From: a bacterium
GTDB taxonomy: Bacteria > Deinococcota > Deinococci > Deinococcales > Deinococcaceae
Direction of reading: 5' to 3'
NCBI GenBank assembly: GCA_021810505.1
Contig: JAJZIR010000001.1
Coordinates: forward strand, 402,034-466,033
Length of the DNA stretch: 64,000 nucleotides
The number at the start of each line of letters is the position of its first letter. Positions within the stretch are counted from its first letter, which is position 1. This document shows positions 26,403-35,486 of the stretch, one piece after another. Both the position numbers and the translations under genes were made by a program. Below the pieces are notes generated by a model, which searched no databases, was not told the origin of the DNA, and worked only from the letters and a program-made list of their open reading frames with translations.

Positions 26403-27569
26403 GTGAACAGCGATCCCAGATGGCTTCGCGACGGGTATTCAGAGAAGTGGCACCGCTTTTCGGAAGAGGTGCTGCCACTGTGGGTAGCCGACATGGATTA
26501 TCCGCTGGCCGAAGAAATCCGCAGCGCATTGATCCGCCGCCTCGACTTCCGCCTGGGTTACGGCCTGCAGGGAGGGGATCCCCGGCTCAAGGAGGCGATA
26601 GCCGGTTGGCTGCAGCGCCGCCAGGCCTGGTCGGTCAGCCCGGATCAGATGTGGCTCAACAGCAGCGTGGTCGGTGGCCTGCACGCAGCCAGCCTGGGGC
26701 TGTGCTCGGCCGGCGAGGAGATTCTCTGCCTCACCCCGATCTATCCCCCCTTCATGTCCGCCATCGCCAGCCACGGCCGGGTCCCTAAGTATTCGGCCCT
26801 AGTGTGGGGCGGGAACGCCGCCGGGTACCGGATCGATTTCGACCACCTCCGAGCGCAGATCAGTCCCGCCACCCGGCTGCTGATGCTCTGCAGCCCGCAC
26901 AACCCTTCCGGGCGGGTCTGGAGCCGGGCCGAGCTGGAAGGGCTCGCCGATCTGGCCCTCAGAAACCGCCTCTGGATCGTGTCCGACGAGCTCCACGCCG
27001 ACCTGATCTTCGAGGGCACCCACCTCCCCATCGCCGACTTGAGCGAAGAGGTCGCCGAGCGGACAGTTACCCTGACGGGTCCGGGAAAGAGCTTCAACAT
27101 CCCCGGCCTGGCCATCGGGGTCGCGATCAGCCGGAACCGGCAACTGCTGGAGCGGCTCAAGCAGGCCAGCACCGGCCTACTGGGCGGTCCGAACGTCCTG
27201 GCCCAGGAAGCGATGCTGGCCGCCTATACCCGGGGAGAGCCCTGGCTGGCCGGGGTGCTGGAGACGCTCCGGCACAACCGCGAGCGGTTGGGAACCTGGA
27301 TCGCAACCCATCTCCCCGAGGCCGCTTACCATCCCCCAGAGGGCACCTACCTGGCCTGGCTGGGTCTGGAGCAGCTGAAGCTACCTTGCGAACCCGGGAA
27401 GTTCCTGCTGGAGCAGGGCCTGGTAGCCTTCAACGAGGGCAGCAGCTTCGGGCCCGGCGGGGAGGGCCATGTCCGCATCAACCTGGCCACCCAGCCGCAG
27501 ATCCTAGACCGCGCTCTCAGCAGGGCGCTGCAGGCGCTGAGCCCCCTTAGAGGTGAATACCCAGCTTGA
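26403..27569 (+). CDS. MalY/PatB-type PLP aminotransferase / cystathionine beta-lyase
   Basis: 388 residues, fold-type I. N-terminal [17 protein letters not shown] is the MalY/PatB hallmark. [25 protein letters not shown] and the Schiff-base lysine in [12 protein letters not shown] follow, with a C-terminal arginine in GHVRINLAT binding the carboxylate. Members cleave cystathionine or cysteine C-S bonds, and some act as aminotransferases. It would release homocysteine, pyruvate and ammonia. GTG start. Its 3' end overlaps lpd by 23 bp tail to tail. The exact substrate is uncertain. Confidence 0.88.
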   Translation: MNSDPRWLRDGYSEKWHRFSEEVLPLWVADMDYPLAEEIRSALIRRLDFRLGYGLQGGDPRLKEAIAGWLQRRQAWSVSPDQMWLNSSVVGGLHAASLGLCSAGEEILCLTPIYPPFMSAIASHGRVPKYSALVWGGNAAGYRIDFDHLRAQISPATRLLMLCSPHNPSGRVWSRAELEGLADLALRNRLWIVSDELHADLIFEGTHLPIADLSEEVAERTVTLTGPGKSFNIPGLAIGVAISRNRQLLERLKQASTGLLGGPNVLAQEAMLAAYTRGEPWLAGVLETLRHNRERLGTWIATHLPEAAYHPPEGTYLAWLGLEQLKLPCEPGKFLLEQGLVAFNEGSSFGPGGEGHVRINLATQPQILDRALSRALQALSPLRGEYPA

Positions 27570-28950
27570 GCACGGCCAACGCCGCCTCCTTGAGCGCCTC
27601 AGAGCGAGTGGGGTGGGCGTGGATGGTCCGTCCCAGGTCCTCTGAGCTGCCCCCGAACTCCATGACACTGACCGCCTCGGCGATCAGCTCCGAGGCGTCG
27701 TGGCTCACGATGTGGACGCCGAGCAGGCGGTCGGTCGCGGCGTCGGCGACCACCTTGACGAAACCGCTAGCTTCCCCGCTCCCCAGCGCGCGCCCGTTGG
27801 CAGACATCGGAAAGCGGCCCACCTTGACCGCATGGCCTCGGTCCCGCAGCTCCTGCTCGCTCTGGCCCACCCAGGCCAGCTCGGGCTCGGTATAGACCAC
27901 CCAGGGCACCGCCCGGTAATTCACCGCGCCAGCCTGCCCAGCCAGGCGCTCGGCCAGCGCCACCCCCTCCTCCTGGGCCTTGTGCGCCAGCATCGGACCG
28001 CCGATCACGTCGCCTATGGCGAACACCTCGGGCAGATTGGTCCTGAACTGCGCGTCGACCTTGATGAAACCGCGGGAGTCCAGCTCCAGGCCCAGCTGGT
28101 CTCCGCCCAAGCCGGAGGTCCTGGGGACCCGGCCAACCGCCACGATGATCCGGTCGCACTCCAGCTCCTGATCGGACACTGCCCGGTAGCGCAGGCGCAG
28201 GGAGTCTCCCGCAGGCTCGGCCGACTGGACTTCCACGCCCAGCTGGATATCCAGCCCCTGCTCGCTGAAGCGCCGGAGTGCCTCCTTGGCCAGGTCGCGG
28301 TCCGCGGCAGGGAGAAATTCGCCCATGGCTTCCAGAACGGTCACCTGGGAACCCAGGCGGCGCCAAACGCTGCCGAGCTCCAAACCGACCACTCCGGCGC
28401 CGACCACCGTCAGGCGCGGGGGGACCGAAGCGAAGCTCAGAGCCCCCTCGCTGTCCACCACCCGCTCGCCATCAAAGGGAAGGGAGGGTAGGGGTCTGGG
28501 AACCGATCCGGTCGCCAAGATGATCCGGCGGGCCTGCAGCTCCTCAGCCCCAGCAGCCAGCTTCCAGAACTCCCCGTCCCGGCCGATCAGGCGGCCGAGC
28601 CCGGGCAGGGAATCCACCTTGTACTTGCGGAAGAGCAGGGCGATCCCGGAGGTGAGGCGGTCGACCACCGCCTCTTTGCGCGCCATCATCGCGCCCAAGT
28701 CCAGCGACTTTCCGCTGACGGTGATCCCGTGGTCTTTCAATTCCCCGATCAGTTCAAACTTCTCGCTGCTGTCCAACAGCGCCTTGGACGGGATGCAGCC
28801 TACGTTGAGGCAGGTCCCGCCCAAGCTGGGGCGGTCCTTCCTGCGCCAGTCATCGATGCAGGCGGTGCGCATCCCCAGCTGGGCGCAGCGGATGGCGGCA
28901 ACGTATCCGGCAGGACCTCCCCCGATGACCGCGACGTCGTAGCGCTCCAT
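27547..28950 (-). CDS. lpd: Dihydrolipoamide dehydrogenase (E3)
   Basis: 467 residues from ATG 28950 (a GTG immediately before, at 28953, is an alternative). FAD site [15 protein letters not shown], redox disulfide [16 protein letters not shown] site [18 protein letters not shown] second site [21 protein letters not shown] and catalytic His-Glu [13 protein letters not shown]. Reoxidises the lipoyl groups of the neighbouring E2. The start overlaps the sucB stop, so E1-E2-E3 form one coupled operon. It could also serve another lipoyl complex. Confidence 0.96.
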   Translation of the reverse strand: MERYDVAVIGGGPAGYVAAIRCAQLGMRTACIDDWRRKDRPSLGGTCLNVGCIPSKALLDSSEKFELIGELKDHGITVSGKSLDLGAMMARKEAVVDRLTSGIALLFRKYKVDSLPGLGRLIGRDGEFWKLAAGAEELQARRIILATGSVPRPLPSLPFDGERVVDSEGALSFASVPPRLTVVGAGVVGLELGSVWRRLGSQVTVLEAMGEFLPAADRDLAKEALRRFSEQGLDIQLGVEVQSAEPAGDSLRLRYRAVSDQELECDRIIVAVGRVPRTSGLGGDQLGLELDSRGFIKVDAQFRTNLPEVFAIGDVIGGPMLAHKAQEEGVALAERLAGQAGAVNYRAVPWVVYTEPELAWVGQSEQELRDRGHAVKVGRFPMSANGRALGSGEASGFVKVVADAATDRLLGVHIVSHDASELIAEAVSVMEFGGSSEDLGRTIHAHPTRSEALKEAALAVLKLGIHL

Positions 28951-30140
28951 CACAGCCCCAAGAGGATCCGAGCCGGGTCTTCCAGGACCGACTTGATCGC
29001 CACCAAGAAGAGTACCGCCTCGCGGCCATCGATCAGGCGGTGGTCGTAGGAGAGCGCCAGGTACATCATCGGCCGGGCGACGATCGCTCCTTCCTCCACC
29101 ACCGGGCGCTCCAAGATGTTGTGCATCCCCAGGATGGCGCTCTGGGGGGGATTGAGGATCGGGGTCGACATCATGGAGCCGAAGGTACCCCCGTTGGTGA
29201 TGCTGAAGGTACCCCCGGCTAGGTCCTCCATGGCCAGCTTCCCGGATTTGGCTCGCGCCGCAAAGTCGGCGATAGCCAGCTCGATCTCGGCCAAAGACAG
29301 GCGGTCGGCGTCCCGCAGGATCGGGACCACCAGGCCCCGCTCGGTCGCCACCGCGATCCCGATGTCGAAATATCCGTGGTAAACGACGTCTTGCCCATCG
29401 ATGCTGGCATTGACCACCGGGAAGGAGCGCAAGGCCTCCACGGCAGCCCGCACGAAGAAGCTCATCAGGCCGAGCTTGACGCCGTACTTCTTGGTGAAAG
29501 CTTCCTGGTAACGGCGGCGCAACTCCAACACCGGCCGCATGTTGACCTCGTTGTAGGTGGTGAGGATGGCCGCGGTGTTCTGGGCCTGCTTGAGCCGCTC
29601 GGCGATTCGAGCCCGGATGCGGGTCATCGGCAGGCGCTGCTCGGACCGGGTACCCGCCGGGCTGGCTGGCCTGGTGGGTCTAGAATCCGCCGGCTGGCCC
29701 GGAGCCGGGGCGCTGGCCGGCAGGTCCGCCTTGGTGAGCCTGCCGCCTTTGCCGGACCCCGACAGGGCCTGAGGGTCCAGGCCGCGTTCGGCGACCAACT
29801 TGCGGACGGCGGGGCTCAGCGGGGGGGTCTCTGGCTGGCTGGGCTGGCTGGGCTCCGGGGGGGCCTTGGCTGGCTCCAGTGCAGCTGGCGCGGGCGCCGG
29901 TGTGGCGTCTGGGTCAAGGCGAGCGATCACCTCCTCGCCGGCCACCACCGCACCCTCCGGCTTGACGATCTCGGTGAGGACTCCGGCCTGTTGGGCGCTG
30001 ATCTCCAGGACCACCTTGTCGGTCTCGACCTCGACCAAAACGTCCCCCCGGGCTACCGGGTCGCCGGGGCGCTTGTGCCAGCTGAGCAGAGTTCCCTCGC
30101 TCACCGATTCAGAAAATGCTGGAACCTTGACGTCGATCAC
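28950..30140 (-). CDS. sucB: 2-oxoglutarate dehydrogenase E2, dihydrolipoyl succinyltransferase
   Basis: 396 residues: lipoyl domain (1-77, lysine in [10 protein letters not shown]), Pro/Ala-rich linker, peripheral-subunit-binding domain (about 108-145, [32 protein letters not shown]), second linker and catalytic core with [18 protein letters not shown]. The core motif [36 protein letters not shown] favours the succinyl over the acetyl type. Four-base overlaps with sucA and lpd. Confidence 0.95.
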   Translation of the reverse strand: MIDVKVPAFSESVSEGTLLSWHKRPGDPVARGDVLVEVETDKVVLEISAQQAGVLTEIVKPEGAVVAGEEVIARLDPDATPAPAPAALEPAKAPPEPSQPSQPETPPLSPAVRKLVAERGLDPQALSGSGKGGRLTKADLPASAPAPGQPADSRPTRPASPAGTRSEQRLPMTRIRARIAERLKQAQNTAAILTTYNEVNMRPVLELRRRYQEAFTKKYGVKLGLMSFFVRAAVEALRSFPVVNASIDGQDVVYHGYFDIGIAVATERGLVVPILRDADRLSLAEIELAIADFAARAKSGKLAMEDLAGGTFSITNGGTFGSMMSTPILNPPQSAILGMHNILERPVVEEGAIVARPMMYLALSYDHRLIDGREAVLFLVAIKSVLEDPARILLGL

Positions 30141-32866
30141 CGTACGCCTCCTCGCAGAGCGATCTCGATGAGCTCGCGCTGCTGCTCCTGGTGCCGAGAC
30201 GCATAGCCCACCGCCGGGGCGGCCGAGCGCGGCCGGCTGACCTGCTCCAAGTGTTGGCTAGGAACCAGGCTGGACTGCAGGTCATCGCGCAGCGCCAGCC
30301 AGGCCCCTTGGTTGTAGGGCTCCTCCTGGACCCAGACCACCGAGGCCCCGGGGTGGGGGGCTAGGGCGCTGCGCAGAGCGTCGCCGGGGAAGGGATAGAG
30401 CTGCTCCAAGCGGAGCAGGGCCACGGGCAACTCGGCTTCGGCGCGCGCTTCCAGCAACTCGAAGTAGAGTTTGCCCGAGCAGAGGAGCACGCGCCCCGCG
30501 CCGCTCGGCCAGTCCGGGTCGGGGATCACCACCTCGAAGCGCCCCCCGGACAACTCCTGGAGCGGGGAGGCAGACAGGCGGCTGCGCAACAAGCTCTTGG
30601 GGGAGATGAGGATCAGGGGGTGGCGGTACGGCCTGAGTGCCTGGCGCCTGAGCAGGTGGAACATCTGGGCTGGCGTCGACGGGACGCAGACCTGGAGGTT
30701 GTCCTCGGCGCAGAGCTGCAGGTAGCGCTCGATCCGCGCCGAGGAGTGCTCCGGGCCCTGCCCCTCATACCCGTGGGGGAGCATCAGCACCATGCCCGAG
30801 AGGCGCTGCCACTTGCTCTCGGCGGCGCTGATGAACTGGTCGATTACCACTTGGGCGCCGTTGGCGAAGTCGCCGTATTGGGCCTCCCAGATCACCAGCT
30901 TGGTCGGCTCAGCGCTGGAGTAACCGTATTCAAAGGCGAGGACGGCCTCCTCGGAGAGGGTGGAGTCGACCACCTCAAAGCGGGTGCGCGCGTCCCCGAA
31001 CTGGGCCAGGGGACAGTAGCGCTCCTCGGTAGCTTCAGCCTTCTGGTCGTGCCAGATGGCGTGGCGGTGGAAAAAGGTCCCTCGGGCGCTGTCTTGGCCG
31101 GTCAGCCGCACGCCCACGCCCTGCTGGAGCAGAGTGGCGTAGGCTAGGTTCTCGGCCATCCCCCAGTCGAGCGGTTGCTCCCCCGCCACCATCCGCTCCC
31201 GAGCAGCCAAGATCCGCTCCAAGCGGGGATGGACCCGGAAGCCCTCAGGAACTCGGTTGAGGCGCTCCCCCAGCTGGGACAGAGCATCCAGCGGATAGCC
31301 GGTCTCGGCGGGTGCGGTCCAGTGCTTTTCGAGGTAGGGGCTCCAGTTCGCAGCGTGCTCCGCGGAGACGCCGTGGGGGGAGAGCTCGATCAGGGGCTCC
31401 CCTTTCTCCAGGAAGCCCTGGTACTCCTGGAGTATGGCCTCGGCCTGCCCGGGCGCGAGCAGCTGTTCGCGCTCCAGGCGGGCCGCGTAGACCGCGCGCG
31501 ATCCAGGGTGTTCCGCGACTTTCCGGTACATCCGAGGCTGCGTCACGCTGGGGTCGTCGGACTCGTTGTGGCCCAATCGGCGGTAAGCCACCAGATCGAT
31601 GAAGACATCCTTGCGGAAAGACATGCGGTAGTCAAAAGCCAGCTCGGCTACCCAGCTCACCGCGTCCAGATCATCGGCGTTGACGTGGAAGACCGGGGCA
31701 TCGATCATCTTGGCGACGTCGCTGCAGTAGCGGCTGCTCCGCGCGTCCAGGGGGTCGCTGACCGTGAAACCGACCTGGTTGTTGGCCACTACGTGCACGG
31801 TTCCCCCGGTGGTGAAGCCGCGGAGCAGAGAGAGGTTGAGGGTTTCAGCCACCACCCCCTGAGCGATCACCGCGGCGTCCCCGTGGATCAGCACGGGGAG
31901 CACTGAACGGCGCTCCCCGTCCGCGCGCCGGTCTTGGCGCGCCCGCACCGAGCCCTCCACCACCGGATCGACGATCTCCAGGTGCGAGGGGTTGAAGGCC
32001 ATGGCTAGGTGCATGCTGCCCTGAGGCGTGGGGATATCCGAGGAGAAGCCCAGGTGGTACTTGACATCGCCGGAGTGATCAGCGGCGACGTGGCGACCCT
32101 CGAATTCGGCGAAAAGGTCTCCGGGTGACTTGCCGAGCAGGTTGATCAGCACGTTCAAGCGCCCGCGGTGGGCCATCCCGAACACCACCTCAGCCACGCC
32201 ATCGCCGGCAGCCCGAACCACCAACACGTCCAGCAGAGGGATCAGGCTCTCTGACCCCTCGAGGGAGAAGCGCTTCTGCCCCACATAGCGCAGGTTCAGG
32301 TCTCGCTCCAGGCCCTCGGCGGCCGTCACTTTCCGGAGCAAGCGCAGGCGGTGTTCTGGACCGCTCAGGGTTGCCGCCCCTTGCTCGACCCGCCTGGCGA
32401 CCCACTCGCGCTCCACCCCGGGCAGATAGCCGAATTCGTATCCGACTGAGCCGCAATAGATCCGCTCCAGCTCGGCGACGGCAGCGCCCAGGGTGCTGCC
32501 GAAGTGGCTGTCCACCGACTGGTCCAGGTCTGCCTGGGTCAGCCCGTAGAAGCCGAGCTCCAGTTCGGGAACCCTGGGCGGAGCTGCGAGAGCCAGGGGG
32601 TCGGTCTGGGCTCGCAGGTGGCCGAAGGTCTGGAAGGCTAGCTCAATCTGGCGTATCGGGCTGGCGACCACGCGCAGGGGCCGCTGCACCTGCTGCAACA
32701 TCGCCTGCCGAGCCGCGGCGTGCGAGACGGCCGGACCGGCCGCCTGCTGCTGGAACCAGCGCCGCCACTCTTCCGGTACCGACGCGGGGTCTCTGAGGTA
32801 GTCTTCGAAAAGGCTCTCGAGGAAACTTGCACTGCTAGAAAACTCAGCGGGATCGTCCACGCGCAT
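30137..32866 (-). CDS. sucA: 2-oxoglutarate dehydrogenase E1, thiamine-dependent
   Basis: About 909 residues. ThDP and substrate motifs: [76 protein letters not shown] and [19 protein letters not shown]. The N-terminus ([25 protein letters not shown]) is the E2-docking segment. Oxidatively decarboxylates 2-oxoglutarate to give succinyl-CoA on E2. Start taken as ATG 32866; an in-frame ATG at 32881 lies inside the 19-bp inverted repeat 32868-32922. Operon sucA-sucB-lpd. Confidence 0.96.
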   Translation of the reverse strand: MRVDDPAEFSSSASFLESLFEDYLRDPASVPEEWRRWFQQQAAGPAVSHAAARQAMLQQVQRPLRVVASPIRQIELAFQTFGHLRAQTDPLALAAPPRVPELELGFYGLTQADLDQSVDSHFGSTLGAAVAELERIYCGSVGYEFGYLPGVEREWVARRVEQGAATLSGPEHRLRLLRKVTAAEGLERDLNLRYVGQKRFSLEGSESLIPLLDVLVVRAAGDGVAEVVFGMAHRGRLNVLINLLGKSPGDLFAEFEGRHVAADHSGDVKYHLGFSSDIPTPQGSMHLAMAFNPSHLEIVDPVVEGSVRARQDRRADGERRSVLPVLIHGDAAVIAQGVVAETLNLSLLRGFTTGGTVHVVANNQVGFTVSDPLDARSSRYCSDVAKMIDAPVFHVNADDLDAVSWVAELAFDYRMSFRKDVFIDLVAYRRLGHNESDDPSVTQPRMYRKVAEHPGSRAVYAARLEREQLLAPGQAEAILQEYQGFLEKGEPLIELSPHGVSAEHAANWSPYLEKHWTAPAETGYPLDALSQLGERLNRVPEGFRVHPRLERILAARERMVAGEQPLDWGMAENLAYATLLQQGVGVRLTGQDSARGTFFHRHAIWHDQKAEATEERYCPLAQFGDARTRFEVVDSTLSEEAVLAFEYGYSSAEPTKLVIWEAQYGDFANGAQVVIDQFISAAESKWQRLSGMVLMLPHGYEGQGPEHSSARIERYLQLCAEDNLQVCVPSTPAQMFHLLRRQALRPYRHPLILISPKSLLRSRLSASPLQELSGGRFEVVIPDPDWPSGAGRVLLCSGKLYFELLEARAEAELPVALLRLEQLYPFPGDALRSALAPHPGASVVWVQEEPYNQGAWLALRDDLQSSLVPSQHLEQVSRPRSAAPAVGYASRHQEQQRELIEIALRGGVR

Positions 32867-32867
32867 A

Positions 32868-32922
32868 CCGCCCAGTAGCATACCGCCCCTGCGCCTGAGC
32901 AGCGCGGTATGCTACTGGGCGG
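32868..32922. repeat. 19-bp perfect inverted repeat between sucA and tRNA-Trp
   Basis: Arms 32868-32886 and 32904-32922 (right arm GCGGTATGCTACTGGGCGG) are perfect complements separated by 17 bp. The left arm carries an 11-bp direct repeat GCATACCGCCC (32863-32873 and 32878-32888). It lies directly upstream of sucA and 4 bp before the tRNA-Trp -35. It could be an operator for a dimeric regulator or an RNA hairpin in the sucA leader. Confidence 0.75.
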
Positions 32923-32926
32923 ACCC

Positions 32927-32956
32927 TTGCACGGCAGTCTGGGGCTGGGCTATACT
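32927..32956 (+). promoter_or_regulatory. tRNA-Trp promoter
   Basis: TTGCAC (32927-32932), 18-bp spacer, TATACT (32951-32956). Predicted start near 32963, six bases before the mature tRNA. Confidence 0.65.
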
Positions 32957-32968
32957 TCCCTGCGGCCG

Positions 32969-33045
32969 GGGTCCTTAGCTCAGCCCGGTAGAGCAACGGT
33001 CTCCAAAACCGTGGGTCGTAGGTTCGAATCCTTCAGGGCCCGCCA
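32969..33045 (+). tRNA. tRNA-Trp (anticodon CCA)
   Basis: A 77-nt cloverleaf including encoded 3' CCA. The acceptor stem pairs GGGTCCT with AGGGCCC, discriminator G, and the anticodon stem is ACGGT/ACCGT around the loop CTCCAAA (anticodon 33003-33005). T arm GGTTCGAATCC is intact. Its own promoter lies upstream and a strong palindrome downstream. Confidence 0.96.
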
Positions 33046-33048
33046 AAA

Positions 33049-33076
33049 GGCAGCGAGTGGTATACCACTCGCTGCC
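33049..33076. terminator. 28-bp perfect palindrome downstream of tRNA-Trp
   Basis: GGCAGCGAGTGG, TATA, then its exact complement. It stands between tRNA-Trp and the convergent phoU end and could terminate both ways. There is no T-run, so it may be a Rho-aided or processing hairpin instead. Confidence 0.5.
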
Positions 33077-33113
33077 TCGCGCAGGGTGGCCCTCCACTGC
33101 CTCGCGCAGGGTG
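33072..33113. repeat. 17-bp tandem direct repeat
   Basis: CTGCCTCGCGCAGGGTG occurs at 33072-33088 and 33097-33113 (25-bp period). The first copy overlaps the end of the palindrome and the second abuts the phoU stop codon. Probably the scar of a local duplication. Confidence 0.7.
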
Positions 33114-33779
33114 TCAGCCCTCGGCGGCCGGAGAGCGGGTCAGGCGCTCTCCGCTGATCCAGAAAATCAAGCGCTCGGCGACGTTCTCTATGTGGTCGCC
33201 GATACGCTCCAAGCTCCTGGCGACCCGGATGAGCAGCATGGCGCGGCCGATGGTGCGGAGGTCTTCGAGCATGTAGGTGACCAGCTCGCGCTGCAGCTGC
33301 TCGTAGAACTCGTCGATGGCTGCGTCGGCGGCATGGACCCGCCGGGCAGCGGCCAAGTCCTGGCCCTTGATAGCGAAATCCAGGCCAGCCAGCATCCCAT
33401 CCAGATCCGAGATCATCTGGTTCAGGCTGACATAGGGCTTGAGCGCTGGCTGCGCGTTTAAAGTCTCGGCGTCCTCGGCGACGTGCACGGCGTAGTCCCC
33501 CATCCGCTCGACGTCGGTCAGGCTCTTCAGGACCGCGGCCAGAAAGCGCAGATCCCCCGCGACCGGCTGGTGTAGGGCGATGGCGCGCAGGCAAACTTCC
33601 TCGATCCGGTCTTGCCGGGCATCGGTCAGCCGGTCCAGAGCAGTGATCTGGGAGAGGGCCACCGGCTGGCGGTCGACCAGCATCTGTTGGCTGAGCCTCA
33701 GCGTCTCGCGCACCCCTGCGAGCATCTCGGTCAGCCCCAGGCGGATACGCTGCAGTTCCTGATCGAAAGCTTCCCTCAT
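33114..33779 (-). CDS. phoU: Phosphate-signalling regulator PhoU
   Basis: 221 residues, all helical, with two PhoU repeats each carrying a metal-cluster motif: DLRFLAAVLKSLTDVERMGDYAVHVAE (first) and AMLLIRVARSLERIGDHIENVAE (second). PhoU links the Pst transporter to the PhoR kinase and dampens the Pho response. ATGA overlap with the kinase gene; order phoB-kinase-phoU. No pst genes in the window. Confidence 0.93.
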   Translation of the reverse strand: MREAFDQELQRIRLGLTEMLAGVRETLRLSQQMLVDRQPVALSQITALDRLTDARQDRIEEVCLRAIALHQPVAGDLRFLAAVLKSLTDVERMGDYAVHVAEDAETLNAQPALKPYVSLNQMISDLDGMLAGLDFAIKGQDLAAARRVHAADAAIDEFYEQLQRELVTYMLEDLRTIGRAMLLIRVARSLERIGDHIENVAERLIFWISGERLTRSPAAEG

Positions 33780-34780
33780 CCCCCTCCTCTACTGGTACCC
33801 GCCGGGTGGAGCGCGGCCTGGTCGGGTATCTCCACCCAAAAGACGTTGCCTACCCCGTCGCGGTGCAGCCCCCCGGCGTCCCCACCCCAGGACCGGGCGA
33901 TGGAGCGGACGATGTAGAGGCCCATCCCACTCCCCGGACCGCGGGATCCTGGACCGCGCTGATGGGGGAGAAAGATACCCCGATAGTCGGACAGGCGGTT
34001 ACCCGGGTCAGCAACTTCGATGTGGACCGCCCCGGCGCTCAGCCTGGCCGCCAAGCGTACGGTCGATCCGGGCGGCCCGTAACGGATTGCGTTCTGCAGG
34101 AGGTTGAGGAGCACCTGCAGCAGCTTGTCCCGGTCGGCCCAAACTTCTACGTCCAGCCCTTCCCAGGCCAGAGCCGAAGAAGACTGCTGCAGTTCCTCGC
34201 CGAGGAGCCGCTCCAACCGCGGCCGGAGCTCCCGGAGCGGGAAGCTGCTGTACAGGGAAGGGCGGAACCCGGCGGCGATCTCGTCGATCAGCCGCGCCAG
34301 GCGCCGGGTCTCCTCGGCCGCCTGGGCCACGAAGGACTGCTGGGTGGCCGGATCCATGTCGAACTGCAGAGCCTCCAAGATACCCAAGACGGCTGCGACC
34401 GGCGTCCTGAGCTCATGGGACAGCACGGCCATGGATTCCCGGAGGTCATGCTCTCGCGAAGCCGCCTCAGTGCGGTCCTCGGCCCAGAGCAGACCGCCAG
34501 CGGCGGTGCAGTGTAGCTGCCGGCCGGCGAACTCCAGCTCCAGCTCCCCGCCGGATCGGCACAGCTCCTCCAGGGTGTGGCGGCGCAAGACCTCCAGCAC
34601 CGTTCGCCCCGGCGCCCGGTCCTGGGCCACACCGAGCAGGCGGCTGGCCGCAGCGTTGATGAAAGACACCTTGCCCTCGGCGGTGTAGCCCACGACCGCC
34701 AGCGGGAAGTAGTCGAACAGCCGGAAGGCCTGCGCCTCACCGGAAGACAGCGCCGCGGGAGCGGGGGGACCTAGGGGCAC
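33776..34780 (-). CDS. Soluble PAS-HisKA-HATPase sensor kinase (PhoR/SenX3-like)
   Basis: 334 residues from the GTG at 34780, which overlaps the phoB end by 10 nt. A PAS-like domain (about 18-100: FRLFDYFPLAVVGYTAEGKVSFINAAASRLLG) is followed by the phosphoacceptor helix AVLSHELRTPVAAVLG (His122), N-box NLLQNAIRYGP, D-box VADPGNRL and G-box GSGMGLYIVRSIARSWGG. No transmembrane or extracellular segment precedes the PAS, unlike textbook PhoR, so it should sense a cytoplasmic cue or a protein such as PhoU. Phosphorylates the adjacent response regulator. A longer open frame upstream is the shadow of phoB. Naming as PhoR rests on neighbours. Confidence 0.88.
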   Translation of the reverse strand: MPLGPPAPAALSSGEAQAFRLFDYFPLAVVGYTAEGKVSFINAAASRLLGVAQDRAPGRTVLEVLRRHTLEELCRSGGELELEFAGRQLHCTAAGGLLWAEDRTEAASREHDLRESMAVLSHELRTPVAAVLGILEALQFDMDPATQQSFVAQAAEETRRLARLIDEIAAGFRPSLYSSFPLRELRPRLERLLGEELQQSSSALAWEGLDVEVWADRDKLLQVLLNLLQNAIRYGPPGSTVRLAARLSAGAVHIEVADPGNRLSDYRGIFLPHQRGPGSRGPGSGMGLYIVRSIARSWGGDAGGLHRDGVGNVFWVEIPDQAALHPAGTSRGGG

Positions 34781-35454
34781 AGCCGCATCCGGTAGCCGCG
34801 GCCCCGGACGGTCTCCAAGAAACGCGGGGCGCTGATATCTTCGCCCAGGTGGGCGCGCAGCTGGGTGATGTGCTGGTCCACGGTGCGCTCCCCGCCCAGG
34901 AAGTCCGGGCCCCACACCCTGTCCAACAGCTCGCCGCGGCTGTAGAGGCGTCCGGGGTGGCGCGCGAGGAAGACCAGCAGGTCGTACTCCCTGCGGGTCA
35001 GATCGAGCCTGTGGCCGGCCAGGGTCACCTCTGCGGCATCCAGGTCGATGCTCAGCGGGCCGTTCTGCAACCGGCCCTCGCTGGCCTGAGGCTGGAAGCG
35101 GCGCAGCAGCGCCCGCACGCGAGCGACCAACTCCGCCGCGCTGAAGGGTTTGGTCAGGTAATCGTCGGCCCCGGACTCCAGACCCTCCACCCGGTCCAGC
35201 TCGCCGGCTCGAGCCGTCAGCATCAGGACCGGCAACCTGGACAGCTCCGGGTGGACGCGGATCCGGCGCAGCAGGGCTAGGCCGCTCCCGGAGGGGAGCA
35301 TCCAATCCAAGACCAAGAGGTCACAGCCCTCCAGGGCGGCCGAATCGGGAAGGTCAGGGAGCAAGACGACTTTCAAGCCCGCCCGCTCCAAGTGGAACCC
35401 CACCACCTCCCGCACCGCACGCTCATCTTCGACCACCGCGACCTGCGCCATCAC
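34771..35454 (-). CDS. phoB: OmpR/PhoB-family response regulator
   Basis: 227 residues: receiver domain (1-120) with phosphoacceptor Asp50 in LLVLDWMLPSGSG and Lys in YLTKPFSAAEL, then a winged-helix DNA-binding domain (about 130-225, LTRREYDLLVFLARHPGRLYSRGELLDRVWG and RTVDQHITQLRAHLGED). Start is GTG 35454 or the following ATG 35451. Neighbouring phoU supports control of the phosphate regulon by pho-box binding. Follows treS by 32 nt. Confidence 0.9.
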   Translation of the reverse strand: MMAQVAVVEDERAVREVVGFHLERAGLKVVLLPDLPDSAALEGCDLLVLDWMLPSGSGLALLRRIRVHPELSRLPVLMLTARAGELDRVEGLESGADDYLTKPFSAAELVARVRALLRRFQPQASEGRLQNGPLSIDLDAAEVTLAGHRLDLTRREYDLLVFLARHPGRLYSRGELLDRVWGPDFLGGERTVDQHITQLRAHLGEDISAPRFLETVRGRGYRMRLCP

Positions 35455-35486
35455 TTCCCAGTCTGCGCGCTCCCGTCATATCCGTG

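Noticed and set aside
33049..33113. Possible CRISPR-like repeat
   Set aside because: Only two direct-repeat units with a short spacer and no cas genes; better explained as a palindrome plus a local duplication.
32980..33594. Minus-strand frame across tRNA-Trp and phoU
   Set aside because: Runs antisense through a tRNA and out of frame through phoU; clearly spurious.
34781..35305. N-terminal extension of the histidine kinase frame
   Set aside because: It is the phoB gene read in another frame, full of Pro/Arg/Gly; the GTG at 34780 gives a natural start.
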